Positions 1 to 5,509 are shown, counted from the stretch's first letter. The stretch is DNA of 5,676 nt from Devosia sp. (GCA_028290225.1 JAQGKH010000222.1:1-5676), one strand, 5' to 3'. The notes: generated by a model from the letters alone, not told the origin. A program made the numbers and translations.

Positions 1-476
1 GTGACGTTTTGCGTCGCGGTCCAATCGAGGTGAACGGTGCCGCTGGGATAACCGGCGCCGATGGCGATCTTGTGCATATAAACATCGCGGGCGACGTTGA
101 GCAGCCCGCCACGTTCCGCCATCGCCAGCGCGACCATGGAATCGGGCTGGTTCTTGGCGCATAGCGTGACGCCTTCAAGCGGATCAACGGCGATGTCGAC
201 CTGCGGGCCTTCGCCCAGGCCGACGCGTTCGCCGATATAAAGGCGCTCGCATTCATGCTGTTCGCCTTCGCCGATCACGACGCGGCCATCGATGGCAATG
301 GTTTGGAGCTCGGCTGCGATGCCCTGGACGGCGGCGGCGTCGGCCGCCTGCTCGTCGCCCTTGCCGCGCCAGTGGGCCGCCGCGATGGCGCCCCGCTCGG
401 TGACCCGCACCAGTTCCAGCGTCAGGCGGCGGTGAAGATCGGCCGGGCTCGGGACCTTGGCCTCGTTCAGTCTCAT
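1..476 (-). CDS. glpX: Class II fructose-1,6-bisphosphatase (GlpX), N-terminal 158 codons; 3' end beyond window
   Basis: Predicted to hydrolyse fructose 1,6-bisphosphate to fructose 6-phosphate in gluconeogenesis (cytosolic, metal dependent, lithium-sensitive phosphatase fold). The start is the ATG at 476-474, with a GGGGGGAGC ribosome-binding site (plus-strand 481-489) just upstream. The 158 visible residues cover about half of the usual 320-340. Recognisable motifs are VRVTE (23-27), GDEQAAD (40-46), VIGEGE (67-72), LYIGE (79-83), VDIAVDPLEG (93-102) and DVYMHKIAIG (131-140). Metal ligands expected from E. coli GlpX (Asp33, Glu57, Asp85, Glu88) are present as D46, E70, D98 and E101. Odd points: the usual DEAPMLY after GEGE(R/I) reads HECERLY, and the residue after DPLEG, normally Thr (E. 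coli Thr90), is Val103. It lies 40 bases after hom on the same strand, so the two are probably co-transcribed; recJ often follows in this order, but it is outside the window. The family is secure; full catalytic activity is less so. Confidence 0.93.
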   Translation of the reverse strand, partial: MRLNEAKVPSPADLHRRLTLELVRVTERGAIAAAHWRGKGDEQAADAAAVQGIAAELQTIAIDGRVVIGEGEQHECERLYIGERVGLGEGPQVDIAVDPLEGVTLCAKNQPDSMVALAMAERGGLLNVARDVYMHKIAIGAGYPSGTVHLDWTATQNV

Positions 477-516
477 GCTTGCTCCCCCCGGCCCTGTTGT
501 TACCCCAGGTCGGGTA

Positions 517-2025
517 TCAGAGCATTTCGATCCGGATCAACTGCGGTTGACCCACTATGAACCCGTCGGCCGCGATCTGCGCAAGCGATTCACGCACATC
601 CGATTCCAAAGTCCGCTGGGTGATCATCACCACGGTGCGGATCGGCGTGCCGTCCTCGGCCACCGCTTTAACACCGAGATCGGACCGCTGGATGACAGAA
701 TCGATGGAAATGGACCGCTCGCCCATGCGGGTGGCGATGGCGGCCAGGGCGCCGGGCACGTCCTTGGCGCTGAGGCGGATGTAAAAGCCGCCTTCATGGG
801 CGCGCATCGGCGCCTGTTTGTAGGGCATCAGCTCTTCGGAGGGCACGCCGAGCGGGGGCACGCGGGTGCCCCGGGCGATGTCGAGGATGTCGGAGAGCAC
901 CGAGGCCGCAGTGGGCGGGCCACCGGCACCAGGGCCGGCGAGCAGGAGTTCATGAACGTGATCGGTTTCGAGCGCGATGGCGTTCATCACCCCGTCGACG
1001 CCGGCAATGGCCGAGCCCTTGGGCACGAAAGTGGGATGCACGCGCTGCTCGATGCCGTGCTCGGTGCGCTGGGCGATGCCGAGGAGCTTGATCTTGTAGC
1101 CCAGTTCGGCGGCGACCTTGATGTCGTGCTGGGTGATGCTGGAAATGCCCTCCACCCGGATCTGGTCGGGGGCGATCTCGTAGCCAAAGCAGAGCGTGGC
1201 AAGGATGGAGAGCTTGTGGGCGGTATCGAAGCCCTCGACGTCGAAGCTGGGGTCGGCTTCGGCATAGCCGAGCGCCTGGGCGTCCTTGAGGCAATCGGCA
1301 AAGGAGATGTTTTCGTTGCCCATGCGGGTGAGGATGTAATTGCAGGTGCCGTTCATGATGCCAAAGACCTTGGCGATGCGGGCCGAGCCCAGCCCCTCAC
1401 GCAGGGTCTTGATCACGGGGATACCACCGGCAACCGCGGCTTCAAAGCCGAGCTGGGCCGAGGATTCTTCGGCGAGGCGCGCGAGGGCGACGCCGTGCTT
1501 GGCCAGGAGCGCCTTGTTGGCGGTGACCACCGGGCGGCCGATCTCGAGCGCAGCCTTGACCGCGGCAAAGGCGGGGCCGTCCTCGCCGCCGATGAGTTCG
1601 ACGAAGAGATCGATGCCGTCGGATTTGGCGAGCGCAACCGGATCATCGAACCATTCGAGGCCCGAAATGTCGATGCCACGGTCACGCGAGCGGGAGCGGG
1701 CGGCGACGGCGGTGACGACGATCTGGCGGTTGAGCTTGCGGGTAAGTTCGGCGCCATCGCGCTGCAGGATGCGCACGAGGGTGGCCCCGACATTGCCCAG
1801 ACCCGCTACGCCGATGCGCAGTGGCGGCGCGGTTTCGCCTTCCCCAAACTCCTGCATGGCGCGCAGGATGCGGGCGCGGGTTTCGCTGCGCGGTTCGCGC
1901 CCTTCGCGCAGATCGAACACAAACAGTGGATCACCGGCCACGGTGCGCCCGAACCGGGTCGGGGTCCAACCCCGGGCGGCAATGAAAGATTCAACGGATT
2001 GGCGGAAAGACTTGATATCGCTCAT
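517..2025 (-). CDS. hom: Homoserine dehydrogenase with N-terminal HTH-like extension and C-terminal ACT domain
   Basis: Predicted to reduce aspartate semialdehyde to homoserine with NAD(P)H, the branch-point step toward threonine and methionine (cytosolic). The protein has 502 residues; ordinary alphaproteobacterial Hom has about 430-440. The Rossmann glycine motif GLGNVG is at 75-80 and TANKAL at 168-173. The catalytic region YAEADPSFDVEGFDTAHK (254-271) holds E256, D267 and K271, matching yeast Glu208, Asp219 and Lys223. A single ACT domain, the usual site of threonine feedback, spans about 413-490. The extra segment, about residues 5-60, contains FGRTVAGDPLFVFDLREGREP, a pattern seen in small XRE/lambda-repressor-like HTH proteins of alphaproteobacteria. 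I chose the ATG at 2025 because the extension is in frame and shows the same high third-position GC. The alternative ATG at codon 57 would give a conventional length, but I see no Shine-Dalgarno there. The 2025 start also lacks a good one, so a leaderless message is possible. It is followed by glpX after 40 bases and is divergent from the atp operon. Confidence 0.95.
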   Translation of the reverse strand: MSDIKSFRQSVESFIAARGWTPTRFGRTVAGDPLFVFDLREGREPRSETRARILRAMQEFGEGETAPPLRIGVAGLGNVGATLVRILQRDGAELTRKLNRQIVVTAVAARSRSRDRGIDISGLEWFDDPVALAKSDGIDLFVELIGGEDGPAFAAVKAALEIGRPVVTANKALLAKHGVALARLAEESSAQLGFEAAVAGGIPVIKTLREGLGSARIAKVFGIMNGTCNYILTRMGNENISFADCLKDAQALGYAEADPSFDVEGFDTAHKLSILATLCFGYEIAPDQIRVEGISSITQHDIKVAAELGYKIKLLGIAQRTEHGIEQRVHPTFVPKGSAIAGVDGVMNAIALETDHVHELLLAGPGAGGPPTAASVLSDILDIARGTRVPPLGVPSEELMPYKQAPMRAHEGGFYIRLSAKDVPGALAAIATRMGERSISIDSVIQRSDLGVKAVAEDGTPIRTVVMITQRTLESDVRESLAQIAADGFIVGQPQLIRIEML

Positions 2026-2265
2026 GGGCGCGCATCTGCATAGGAAATCCCCTAGAGGTCAATAGGAGTTGCCGGGCCGCCCCTGCCCTTTCCCCGCTCA
2101 TGCCGGGGTGGGGCCAAGACGAGCGGGCGGCGCGATGGTGACGCACCACAGAATCTCGGCTGCTTGCCTTGACTTTGCCGCATAGCAGGAGAGACAGCAT
2201 GCCGCACCCCCGCCACCTGACAAAAAGGGCTGCGAAAACAGCCAGTTATCGCTAGCTTACTGTTC
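2026..2265. other. Divergent intergenic region between hom and the atp operon
   Basis: This stretch separates the start of hom (reading left) from the atp promoter (reading right). It holds no convincing gene. It contains a GC-rich foldback on either strand: an outer GCCCC (2079-2083) pairing with GGGGC (2110-2114), around CCCCG (2092-2096) pairing with CGGGG (2104-2108). It also holds a terminator-like hairpin at 2222-2243 and a possible 18-codon plus-strand reading frame at 2199-2255 preceded by AGGAGA. A weak hom promoter can be proposed on the minus strand, with TTGACC (2062-2057) and GCAGAT (2039-2034) 17 bases apart. That would put the transcript start almost on the hom ATG, but the -10 match is poor. 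Confidence 0.6.
2222..2243 (-). terminator. Terminator-like hairpin upstream of hom
   Basis: Read on the minus strand, GGCTG (2243-2239) and CAGCC (2232-2228) form a 5-bp stem around TTTTCG. The stem is followed by a C and a run of five T (2226-2222). The stem is short, so termination may be weak. It could stop antisense transcription leaving the atp promoter region, or act as an attenuator if hom is transcribed from further right. No partner antiterminator was identified. Confidence 0.4.
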
Positions 2266-2294
2266 TTGACACTCGTAGGGGTCGCCACTATGTT
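2266..2294 (+). promoter_or_regulatory. Sigma-70-type promoter of the atpI-atpF operon
   Basis: TTGACA (2266-2271) is a perfect -35 hexamer. TATGTT (2289-2294) follows after 17 bases and matches four of six positions of TATAAT; read as CTATGT (2288-2293), it also resembles alphaproteobacterial -10 boxes. Transcription would start near 2301, giving an untranslated leader of roughly 58 bases before the atpI ATG at 2359. The in-frame TTG and ATG codons inside these boxes (2266 and 2290) are therefore unlikely to be the real atpI starts. Confidence 0.75.
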
Positions 2295-2358
2295 GCGGCC
2301 ACTTAGAAAAGGGCGCCCTGCCAAGTGCAGGTTCAAGCCGGCCGAGGGGAAGAGGCGG

Positions 2359-2748
2359 ATGCAAGAACCGCAGGAAACCAAAGGCCGGCCAAGCGCTGCA
2401 GGGGTGACGCGCGATCTGGCATCGCGTATTGCCCAGGCCAAGCGGGAGCGGGATCGCGAGGACAACAGAGCCTCGGTGAACCACTCCCAGCAGGCGAGCG
2501 GTCTGGCGCGCGGCATGCGCGTCGGGTCCGAATTCGTCGCCGCCATCCTGGTTGGTACGGGTATCGGTTACCTGATCGACCTTGGGTTGGGCACCAGCCC
2601 CTGGGGCTTGCTCATCCTGCTATTGGTGGGCTTTGCTGCCGGAGTATTTAATGTCATCCGCGTGGTGACGGAAATGAACGCCGTTTCGCCGCCTCCGCCG
2701 GGCTCCGATCTGGGACCTGAGCCGGATGAGGAAGAGCGGGATAGATGA
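2359..2748 (+). CDS. atpI: ATP synthase assembly protein AtpI
   Basis: AtpI is a small inner-membrane protein encoded first in F0 operons; it aids c-ring assembly and possibly cation uptake and is not part of the finished complex. The 129-residue product has a charged, basic N-terminal region (1-55). Two membrane segments follow, at about 56-74 (SEFVAAILVGTGIGYLID) and 83-104 (GLLILLLVGFAAGVFNVIR), separated by a short turn with TSPW. It ends in an acidic, proline-rich tail (PPPPGSDLGPEPDEEERDR). The start at 2359 has a GGGGAAGAGG ribosome-binding site directly upstream and gives a normal family length. A longer reading from 2266 or 2290 is open but would begin inside the promoter. The stop TGA at 2746-2748 overlaps an ATG, and atpB starts 21 bases later. 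Confidence 0.9.
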   Translation: MQEPQETKGRPSAAGVTRDLASRIAQAKRERDREDNRASVNHSQQASGLARGMRVGSEFVAAILVGTGIGYLIDLGLGTSPWGLLILLLVGFAAGVFNVIRVVTEMNAVSPPPPGSDLGPEPDEEERDR

Positions 2749-2769
2749 TGACGCGCAAGGGGCTCTCCA

Positions 2770-3546
2770 TTGGCCGGTACTGATCCGATCCACCAGTTTG
2801 TCATCGAAGACATTTTCCCCATTGCCACCATTGGTGGCGATGGCACGGAGGGCTCGGGCCTCCATTTCGCCTTCACCAATTCCTCGCTCTATATGGTGCT
2901 GGCGGTGGTGGTGATCACCGGCTTCCTGTTGCTGGCCAGCAGCCGGCGCAGCATCGTGCCCGGGCGGCTCCAGTTGCTGAGCGAAATGCTCTACGAGTTC
3001 ATCGCCAATATGCTGCGAAGCTCGGCCGGCACCGAAGGCATGAAGTTCTTCCCCTTCGTGTTCTCGCTGTTTGCCTTCGTGCTGGTGGGGAACCTTTTTG
3101 GCATGTTCCCCTATGCCTTCACCTTCACCAGCCACATCATCGTCACCTTCGCGCTGGCCATGCTGGTGATCAGCGTGGTGTTCATCTACGGCGTGGTGCG
3201 GCACGGCTTCAAGTTCTTCAAGCTGTTTGCCCCGGCGGGCATTCCCACCCCGATCCTCTTCATCGTGGTGCCGATCGAAATCGTGTCGTTCCTGTCGCGG
3301 CCGATCAGCCTGTCGGTGCGTTTGTTCGGCAATATCCTGGCCGGCCACATCACGCTCAAGGTGTTCACCGGCTTTGTGGTGACGCTGGGCGCCGCTGGTT
3401 TTCTTGGCTGGATGGGCGCCATCCTGCCGCTGTTCATGGGCGTTGCCCTGACGGCACTCGAATTCCTCGTCGCAGCAGTGCAGGCCTATGTGTTTGCAGT
3501 GTTGACTTCGATGTATCTCAACGACGCGGTTCACCCTTCACACTAG
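2770..3546 (+). CDS. atpB: F0 ATP synthase subunit a (AtpB), TTG start
   Basis: Integral membrane stator subunit whose half-channels carry protons to and from the c ring. The product has 258 residues, a normal length. It opens with DPIHQF (5-10), typical of alphaproteobacterial subunit a. Hydrophobic segments lie at about 40-56, 93-115, 120-143, 160-176, 187-213 and 217-247. The essential arginine is R184 in SRPISLSVRLFGN (176-188), equivalent to E. coli Arg210. H193 (AGH) and E231 (ALEFLVAAVQAYVF) form the His/Glu pair in the mitochondrial-like order, the reverse of E. coli Glu219/His245. Q238 corresponds to E. coli Gln252. The TTG at 2770 is chosen because AAGGGG lies about 7 bases upstream and Met-Ala-x-x-DPIHQF is the usual beginning; no in-frame ATG fits. 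It follows atpI closely and precedes atpE by 61 bases. Confidence 0.97.
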   Translation: MAGTDPIHQFVIEDIFPIATIGGDGTEGSGLHFAFTNSSLYMVLAVVVITGFLLLASSRRSIVPGRLQLLSEMLYEFIANMLRSSAGTEGMKFFPFVFSLFAFVLVGNLFGMFPYAFTFTSHIIVTFALAMLVISVVFIYGVVRHGFKFFKLFAPAGIPTPILFIVVPIEIVSFLSRPISLSVRLFGNILAGHITLKVFTGFVVTLGAAGFLGWMGAILPLFMGVALTALEFLVAAVQAYVFAVLTSMYLNDAVHPSH

Positions 3547-3607
3547 GCGTTGAGTTTTTCCCCGGCGAACCCGCCATACTCTTTGACCCCTCGAAAGGAC
3601 TACCCAA

Positions 3608-3835
3608 ATGGACGCTGAAGCCGCAAAGTTCATCGGCGCTGGTATTGCAACCCTCGGAATGGCCGGCGCTGCCCTTGGCGTGTCATCCATCTTCTCGAAC
3701 TTCCTGACCGGCGCGCTGCGCAATCCATCGGCTGCCCCTTCCCAGGTCGGTAACCTGATCTTCGGCTTCGCCGTGACCGAAGCACTGGGCATCTTCTCGT
3801 TCCTGGTTGCGCTGATCCTGCTGTTCGTCGCCTAA
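3608..3835 (+). CDS. atpE: F0 ATP synthase subunit c (AtpE)
   Basis: Proteolipid of the rotating c ring. The 75 residues form a helical hairpin: helix 1 at about 8-34, a polar loop with the conserved R38-N39-P40, and helix 2 at about 47-74. The proton-carrying carboxylate is E58 in FGFAVTEALGIF. Proton rather than sodium use is suggested by the absence of the usual extra sodium-ligand residues around it. In the glycine-rich packing motif of helix 1, GMAGAALGV is followed by SSIFS, where related proteins usually have GNIFG. The ATG at 3608 has AAAGGA about 9 bases upstream. A strong hairpin with a T-rich tail follows the stop codon, so the atpI-B-E message may partly end here, which suits the excess of c over other subunits. 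Confidence 0.97.
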   Translation: MDAEAAKFIGAGIATLGMAGAALGVSSIFSNFLTGALRNPSAAPSQVGNLIFGFAVTEALGIFSFLVALILLFVA

Positions 3836-3857
3836 TTTCAGGCAGCACGACGCTTAC

Positions 3858-3889
3858 GCAGCCGGGGTTTCACCCGGCTGCCTCCTTTT
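3858..3889 (+). terminator. Intrinsic terminator-like hairpin after atpE
   Basis: GCAGCCGGG (3858-3866) and CCCGGCTGC (3873-3881) form a perfect 9-bp GC-rich stem with a 6-base loop, followed by CTCCTTTT (3882-3889). It lies 22 bases after the atpE stop and 47 bases before the atpF' start. Because the downstream genes belong to the same complex, it is more likely a partial terminator or an mRNA 3'-end stabiliser than a full stop. No separate promoter for atpF' is evident after it. Confidence 0.75.
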
Positions 3890-3890
3890 G

Positions 3891-3907
3891 ACCGGCCCAA
3901 AGCCGGT
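3891..3907 (+). other. Second hairpin in the atpE-atpF' gap
   Basis: ACCGGC (3891-3896) pairs with GCCGGT (3902-3907) around CCAAA, two bases after the first hairpin's T tract and followed by GCTTTCC. The stem is 6 bp with only a short T run, so it probably adds to pausing or transcript-end protection rather than terminating alone. Confidence 0.5.
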
Positions 3908-3936
3908 GCTTTCCCGGATCGAACGGAACCCAGCCG

Positions 3937-4590
3937 ATGGCCACGCCAGCCTTCGCCCAAGAGGCGGAAACCCCGAGCGAGCAGAACCTCGACACGGTTA
4001 TTGATGTTCCCCATGGGGAGCCTATCGAAGGTGCCACCGGGCATGACCCGGCTGCCGAGCAACACGGCACCGAAGTCGGCGCAGGTGAGCATGACACCGG
4101 GGTGTTCCCGCCGTTCGATCCCGCCACTTTCCCCTCTCAGCTGTTGTGGCTGGCGATCACTTTCGCCGCGCTTTATCTGCTGATGAGCAAGCTGGCCCTG
4201 CCCCGCGTCGGCTCCATCATCGCCGAGCGCAAGGCCCGGCTGGATGCGGATCTCGCGGCAGCCGATGCGAGCCGCCAGAAGACCGACGCGGCCATTGCGG
4301 CTTATGAGGCAGCGCTGGCCGCCGCCAAGAGCAAGGCGCAAGGCATCGCCACCGAAACGCGCGAATCCATCCAGGTGGAGCTCGCCGCCAAGCGCCAGGC
4401 GGTGGAAACCGATCTGGCCGGGCGCATGAGCGCAGCCGAAAGCCGCATTGCCCAGACCAAGGCCGCCGCGCTGACGCAGGTGGATGAAATCGCGGCCACA
4501 ACGGCACAAACCATTGTTGCCCAGCTGGTTGGCGAGGTTGTTTCGCCCGACAGCGTGCGCGCCGCAGTCGCCAAGGTTGGCAAGGAGTAA
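3937..4590 (+). CDS. atpF2: F0 ATP synthase subunit b' (second b-type subunit)
   Basis: One of the two peripheral-stalk subunits (b and b') that hold F1 against rotation in alphaproteobacteria, cyanobacteria and chloroplasts; also called atpF', atpX or atpG. The product has 217 residues. Residues 1-56 are a polar, acidic, histidine-containing segment beginning MATPAFAQE, expected on the periplasmic side. VFPPFDPATFPSQLLWLAITF leads into the single membrane helix, about 66-84. From about 95 to 200 is a long alanine/charge-rich coiled coil. It ends ESRIAQTKAAALTQVDEIA... and a short C-terminal segment likely to contact the delta subunit. ATG 3937 is the first start after an in-frame TGA at 3889-3891; its ribosome-binding site is weak (GGAA further upstream). 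Its last codons carry the AAGGAG site of atpF, so the two are tightly coupled. Confidence 0.93.
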   Translation: MATPAFAQEAETPSEQNLDTVIDVPHGEPIEGATGHDPAAEQHGTEVGAGEHDTGVFPPFDPATFPSQLLWLAITFAALYLLMSKLALPRVGSIIAERKARLDADLAAADASRQKTDAAIAAYEAALAAAKSKAQGIATETRESIQVELAAKRQAVETDLAGRMSAAESRIAQTKAAALTQVDEIAATTAQTIVAQLVGEVVSPDSVRAAVAKVGKE

Positions 4591-4595
4591 GCAGC

Positions 4596-5081
4596 ATGGA
4601 ATGGATGGACAACAGCTTTTGGGCTACCGTCGCACTGGTGCTGTTCTTTGTGGTTGTCGCCTATTTCGGCGTCCCCAAGACCATTGGCAAGATGCTGGAC
4701 GGTCGCATCCGGCAGATTGCCGACGAGCTCGAAAGCGCCAAGCGCCTGCGCGAGGAAGCTGCGGCGCTGCTGGTGGAATATGAGCAAAAGCGCGTCGCCG
4801 CCGAAAGCGAAGCGGAAAGCATCATCGCCAATGCCCGCGAAGACGCGGTGCGGCTGACCGCCGAGGCGCAGACCTCGCTGGCCGAACTGGTGACACGGCG
4901 CACCAAATCGGTGGAAGACAAGATCGCGCAGGCCGAAGCGCAGGCGATAGCCGAAGTGCGGGCGCGCTCGGCCGATCTCGCCATCGAAGCGGCGCGTGTG
5001 GTGTTGACCGACGAGATGAACAATCGCGGCGGCCAGGTGGTCGACCGGGCCATTGCGGATGTGGGTTCGCGGTTGAACTGA
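4596..5081 (+). CDS. atpF: F0 ATP synthase subunit b (AtpF)
   Basis: The other peripheral-stalk subunit, expected to pair with b'. The 161 residues have a short N-terminus (MEWMDNSFW), one membrane helix at about 8-26 (FWATVALVLFFVVVAYFGV), and PKTIGKMLDGRIRQIADEL at 27-45, the usual b-subunit beginning of the cytoplasmic coiled coil. The coiled coil is rich in Ala, Glu and Arg and runs to about 140. The C-terminus (VVLTDEMNNRGGQVVDRAIADVGSRLN) matches the alphaproteobacterial family. The start is supported by AAGGAG at 4582-4587, inside the end of atpF', 8 bases before the ATG; only 5 bases separate the genes, so translation is probably coupled. A second ATG at codon 4 is a less likely start. 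This is the last gene of the operon, with a strong terminator just after it. Confidence 0.95.
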   Translation: MEWMDNSFWATVALVLFFVVVAYFGVPKTIGKMLDGRIRQIADELESAKRLREEAAALLVEYEQKRVAAESEAESIIANAREDAVRLTAEAQTSLAELVTRRTKSVEDKIAQAEAQAIAEVRARSADLAIEAARVVLTDEMNNRGGQVVDRAIADVGSRLN

Positions 5082-5103
5082 TCGCGGTGACATTGGAAGT
5101 TTG

Positions 5104-5139
5104 AAGAAGGCGGGTCTTGGACCCGCCTTCTTTGTTTTT
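5104..5139 (+). terminator. Rho-independent terminator of the F0 operon
   Basis: A perfect 13-bp inverted repeat, AAGAAGGCGGGTC (5104-5116) and GACCCGCCTTCTT (5120-5132), encloses a 3-base loop and is followed by TGTTTTT (5133-5139). It lies 22 bases after the atpF stop. The T-rich tail is on the plus-strand side. The A-rich left flank is short, so it is better placed for the plus strand than for both directions. Confidence 0.93.
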
Positions 5140-5180
5140 GGGGTCTCATGATGTACAGGCGCCTGGGTGCGTGACACATC

Positions 5181-5373
5181 GACCCCCACCCCTGACCCCT
5201 CCCCTCAAGGGGGAGGGAGACGCAGGAGCCGAGGGGTTTTGGCGGGCGGGGACAAAGAGGCGGCCTGGCGCCGGCACCTGGTTGGATCTCACGATCCGTG
5301 GCCAGGTCGGGCACGAACCGGCGGGCTCTTGTGCTTCCCTCCCCCTTGAGGGGAGGGATCGAGGGTGGGGGTC
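5181..5373. repeat. Composite inverted-repeat element, copy A (complete)
   Basis: A 193-bp unit bounded by arms of about 38 bases that are near reverse complements: the left at 5181-5218 and the right at 5336-5373. Each arm contains a perfect 8-bp hairpin of CCCTCCCC and GGGGAGGG with a 5-base loop (TCAAG at left, CTTGA at right). The core has its own foldback: CGCCGG (5269-5274) with CCGGCG (5318-5323), ACCTGG (5276-5281) with CCAGGT (5302-5307), and GGATC (5284-5288) with GATCC (5293-5297). It looks like a REP/MITE-type non-coding repeat; no transposase is encoded. Confidence 0.85.
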
Positions 5374-5390
5374 CGTCAGTGGGTCTCATA

Positions 5391-5429
5391 ACCACCCCCT
5401 CCCTAGCCCTCCCCTCAAGGGGGAGGGAA
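5391..5429. repeat. Repeat arm of the same family, unit C
   Basis: A third copy of the left arm, with the same CCCTCCCC-TCAAG-GGGGAGGG hairpin but a more divergent outer part (CCCTCCCTAG rather than CCCCACCCCTGA). The sequence after it, to about 5509, differs from the cores of copies A and B. That stretch has its own inverted segments: GCAGG (5451-5455) with CCTGC (5498-5502), and GGAC (5458-5461) with GTCC (5485-5488). No right-hand inverted arm follows; instead the left arm of copy B begins. Confidence 0.75.
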
Positions 5430-5509
5430 GGATGAAGCCGAGAGTTTGTGGCAGGTCGGACAATGCTGCGGTGATTGCTGGATGAGTCCGAATGTGCCCT
5501 GCGGCCTGA

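Noticed and set aside
457..2043. Long plus-strand reading frame (528 codons) opposite hom
   Set aside because: It is the antisense shadow of hom, caused by high GC and few stop codons; its translation is Gly/Ala/Asp-rich with no family motifs, whereas the minus strand gives a full homoserine dehydrogenase.
1991..2200. 69-codon minus-strand frame overlapping the hom start, a possible leader peptide
   Set aside because: It has no run of threonine, isoleucine or methionine codons that would suit attenuation of hom, and it overlaps the hom start in another frame; nothing supports it beyond being open.
2266..2358. Longer atpI beginning at TTG 2266 or ATG 2290
   Set aside because: These codons lie within the -35 and -10 boxes of a near-consensus promoter, and the 31 extra residues are basic with no family resemblance; ATG 2359 has a strong ribosome-binding site and gives a normal length.
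2620..3534. 304-codon minus-strand frame opposite atpI/atpB
   Set aside because: Its translation is His/Glu/Gln-rich low complexity, typical of the reverse of a membrane-protein gene; atpB on the plus strand explains the sequence.
5197..5217. Rho-independent terminators or G-quadruplexes at each CCCTCCCC/GGGGAGGG arm
   Set aside because: The stems have no T tract after them, and each strand has too few separate G runs for a clear quadruplex; the repeat-family explanation fits better.
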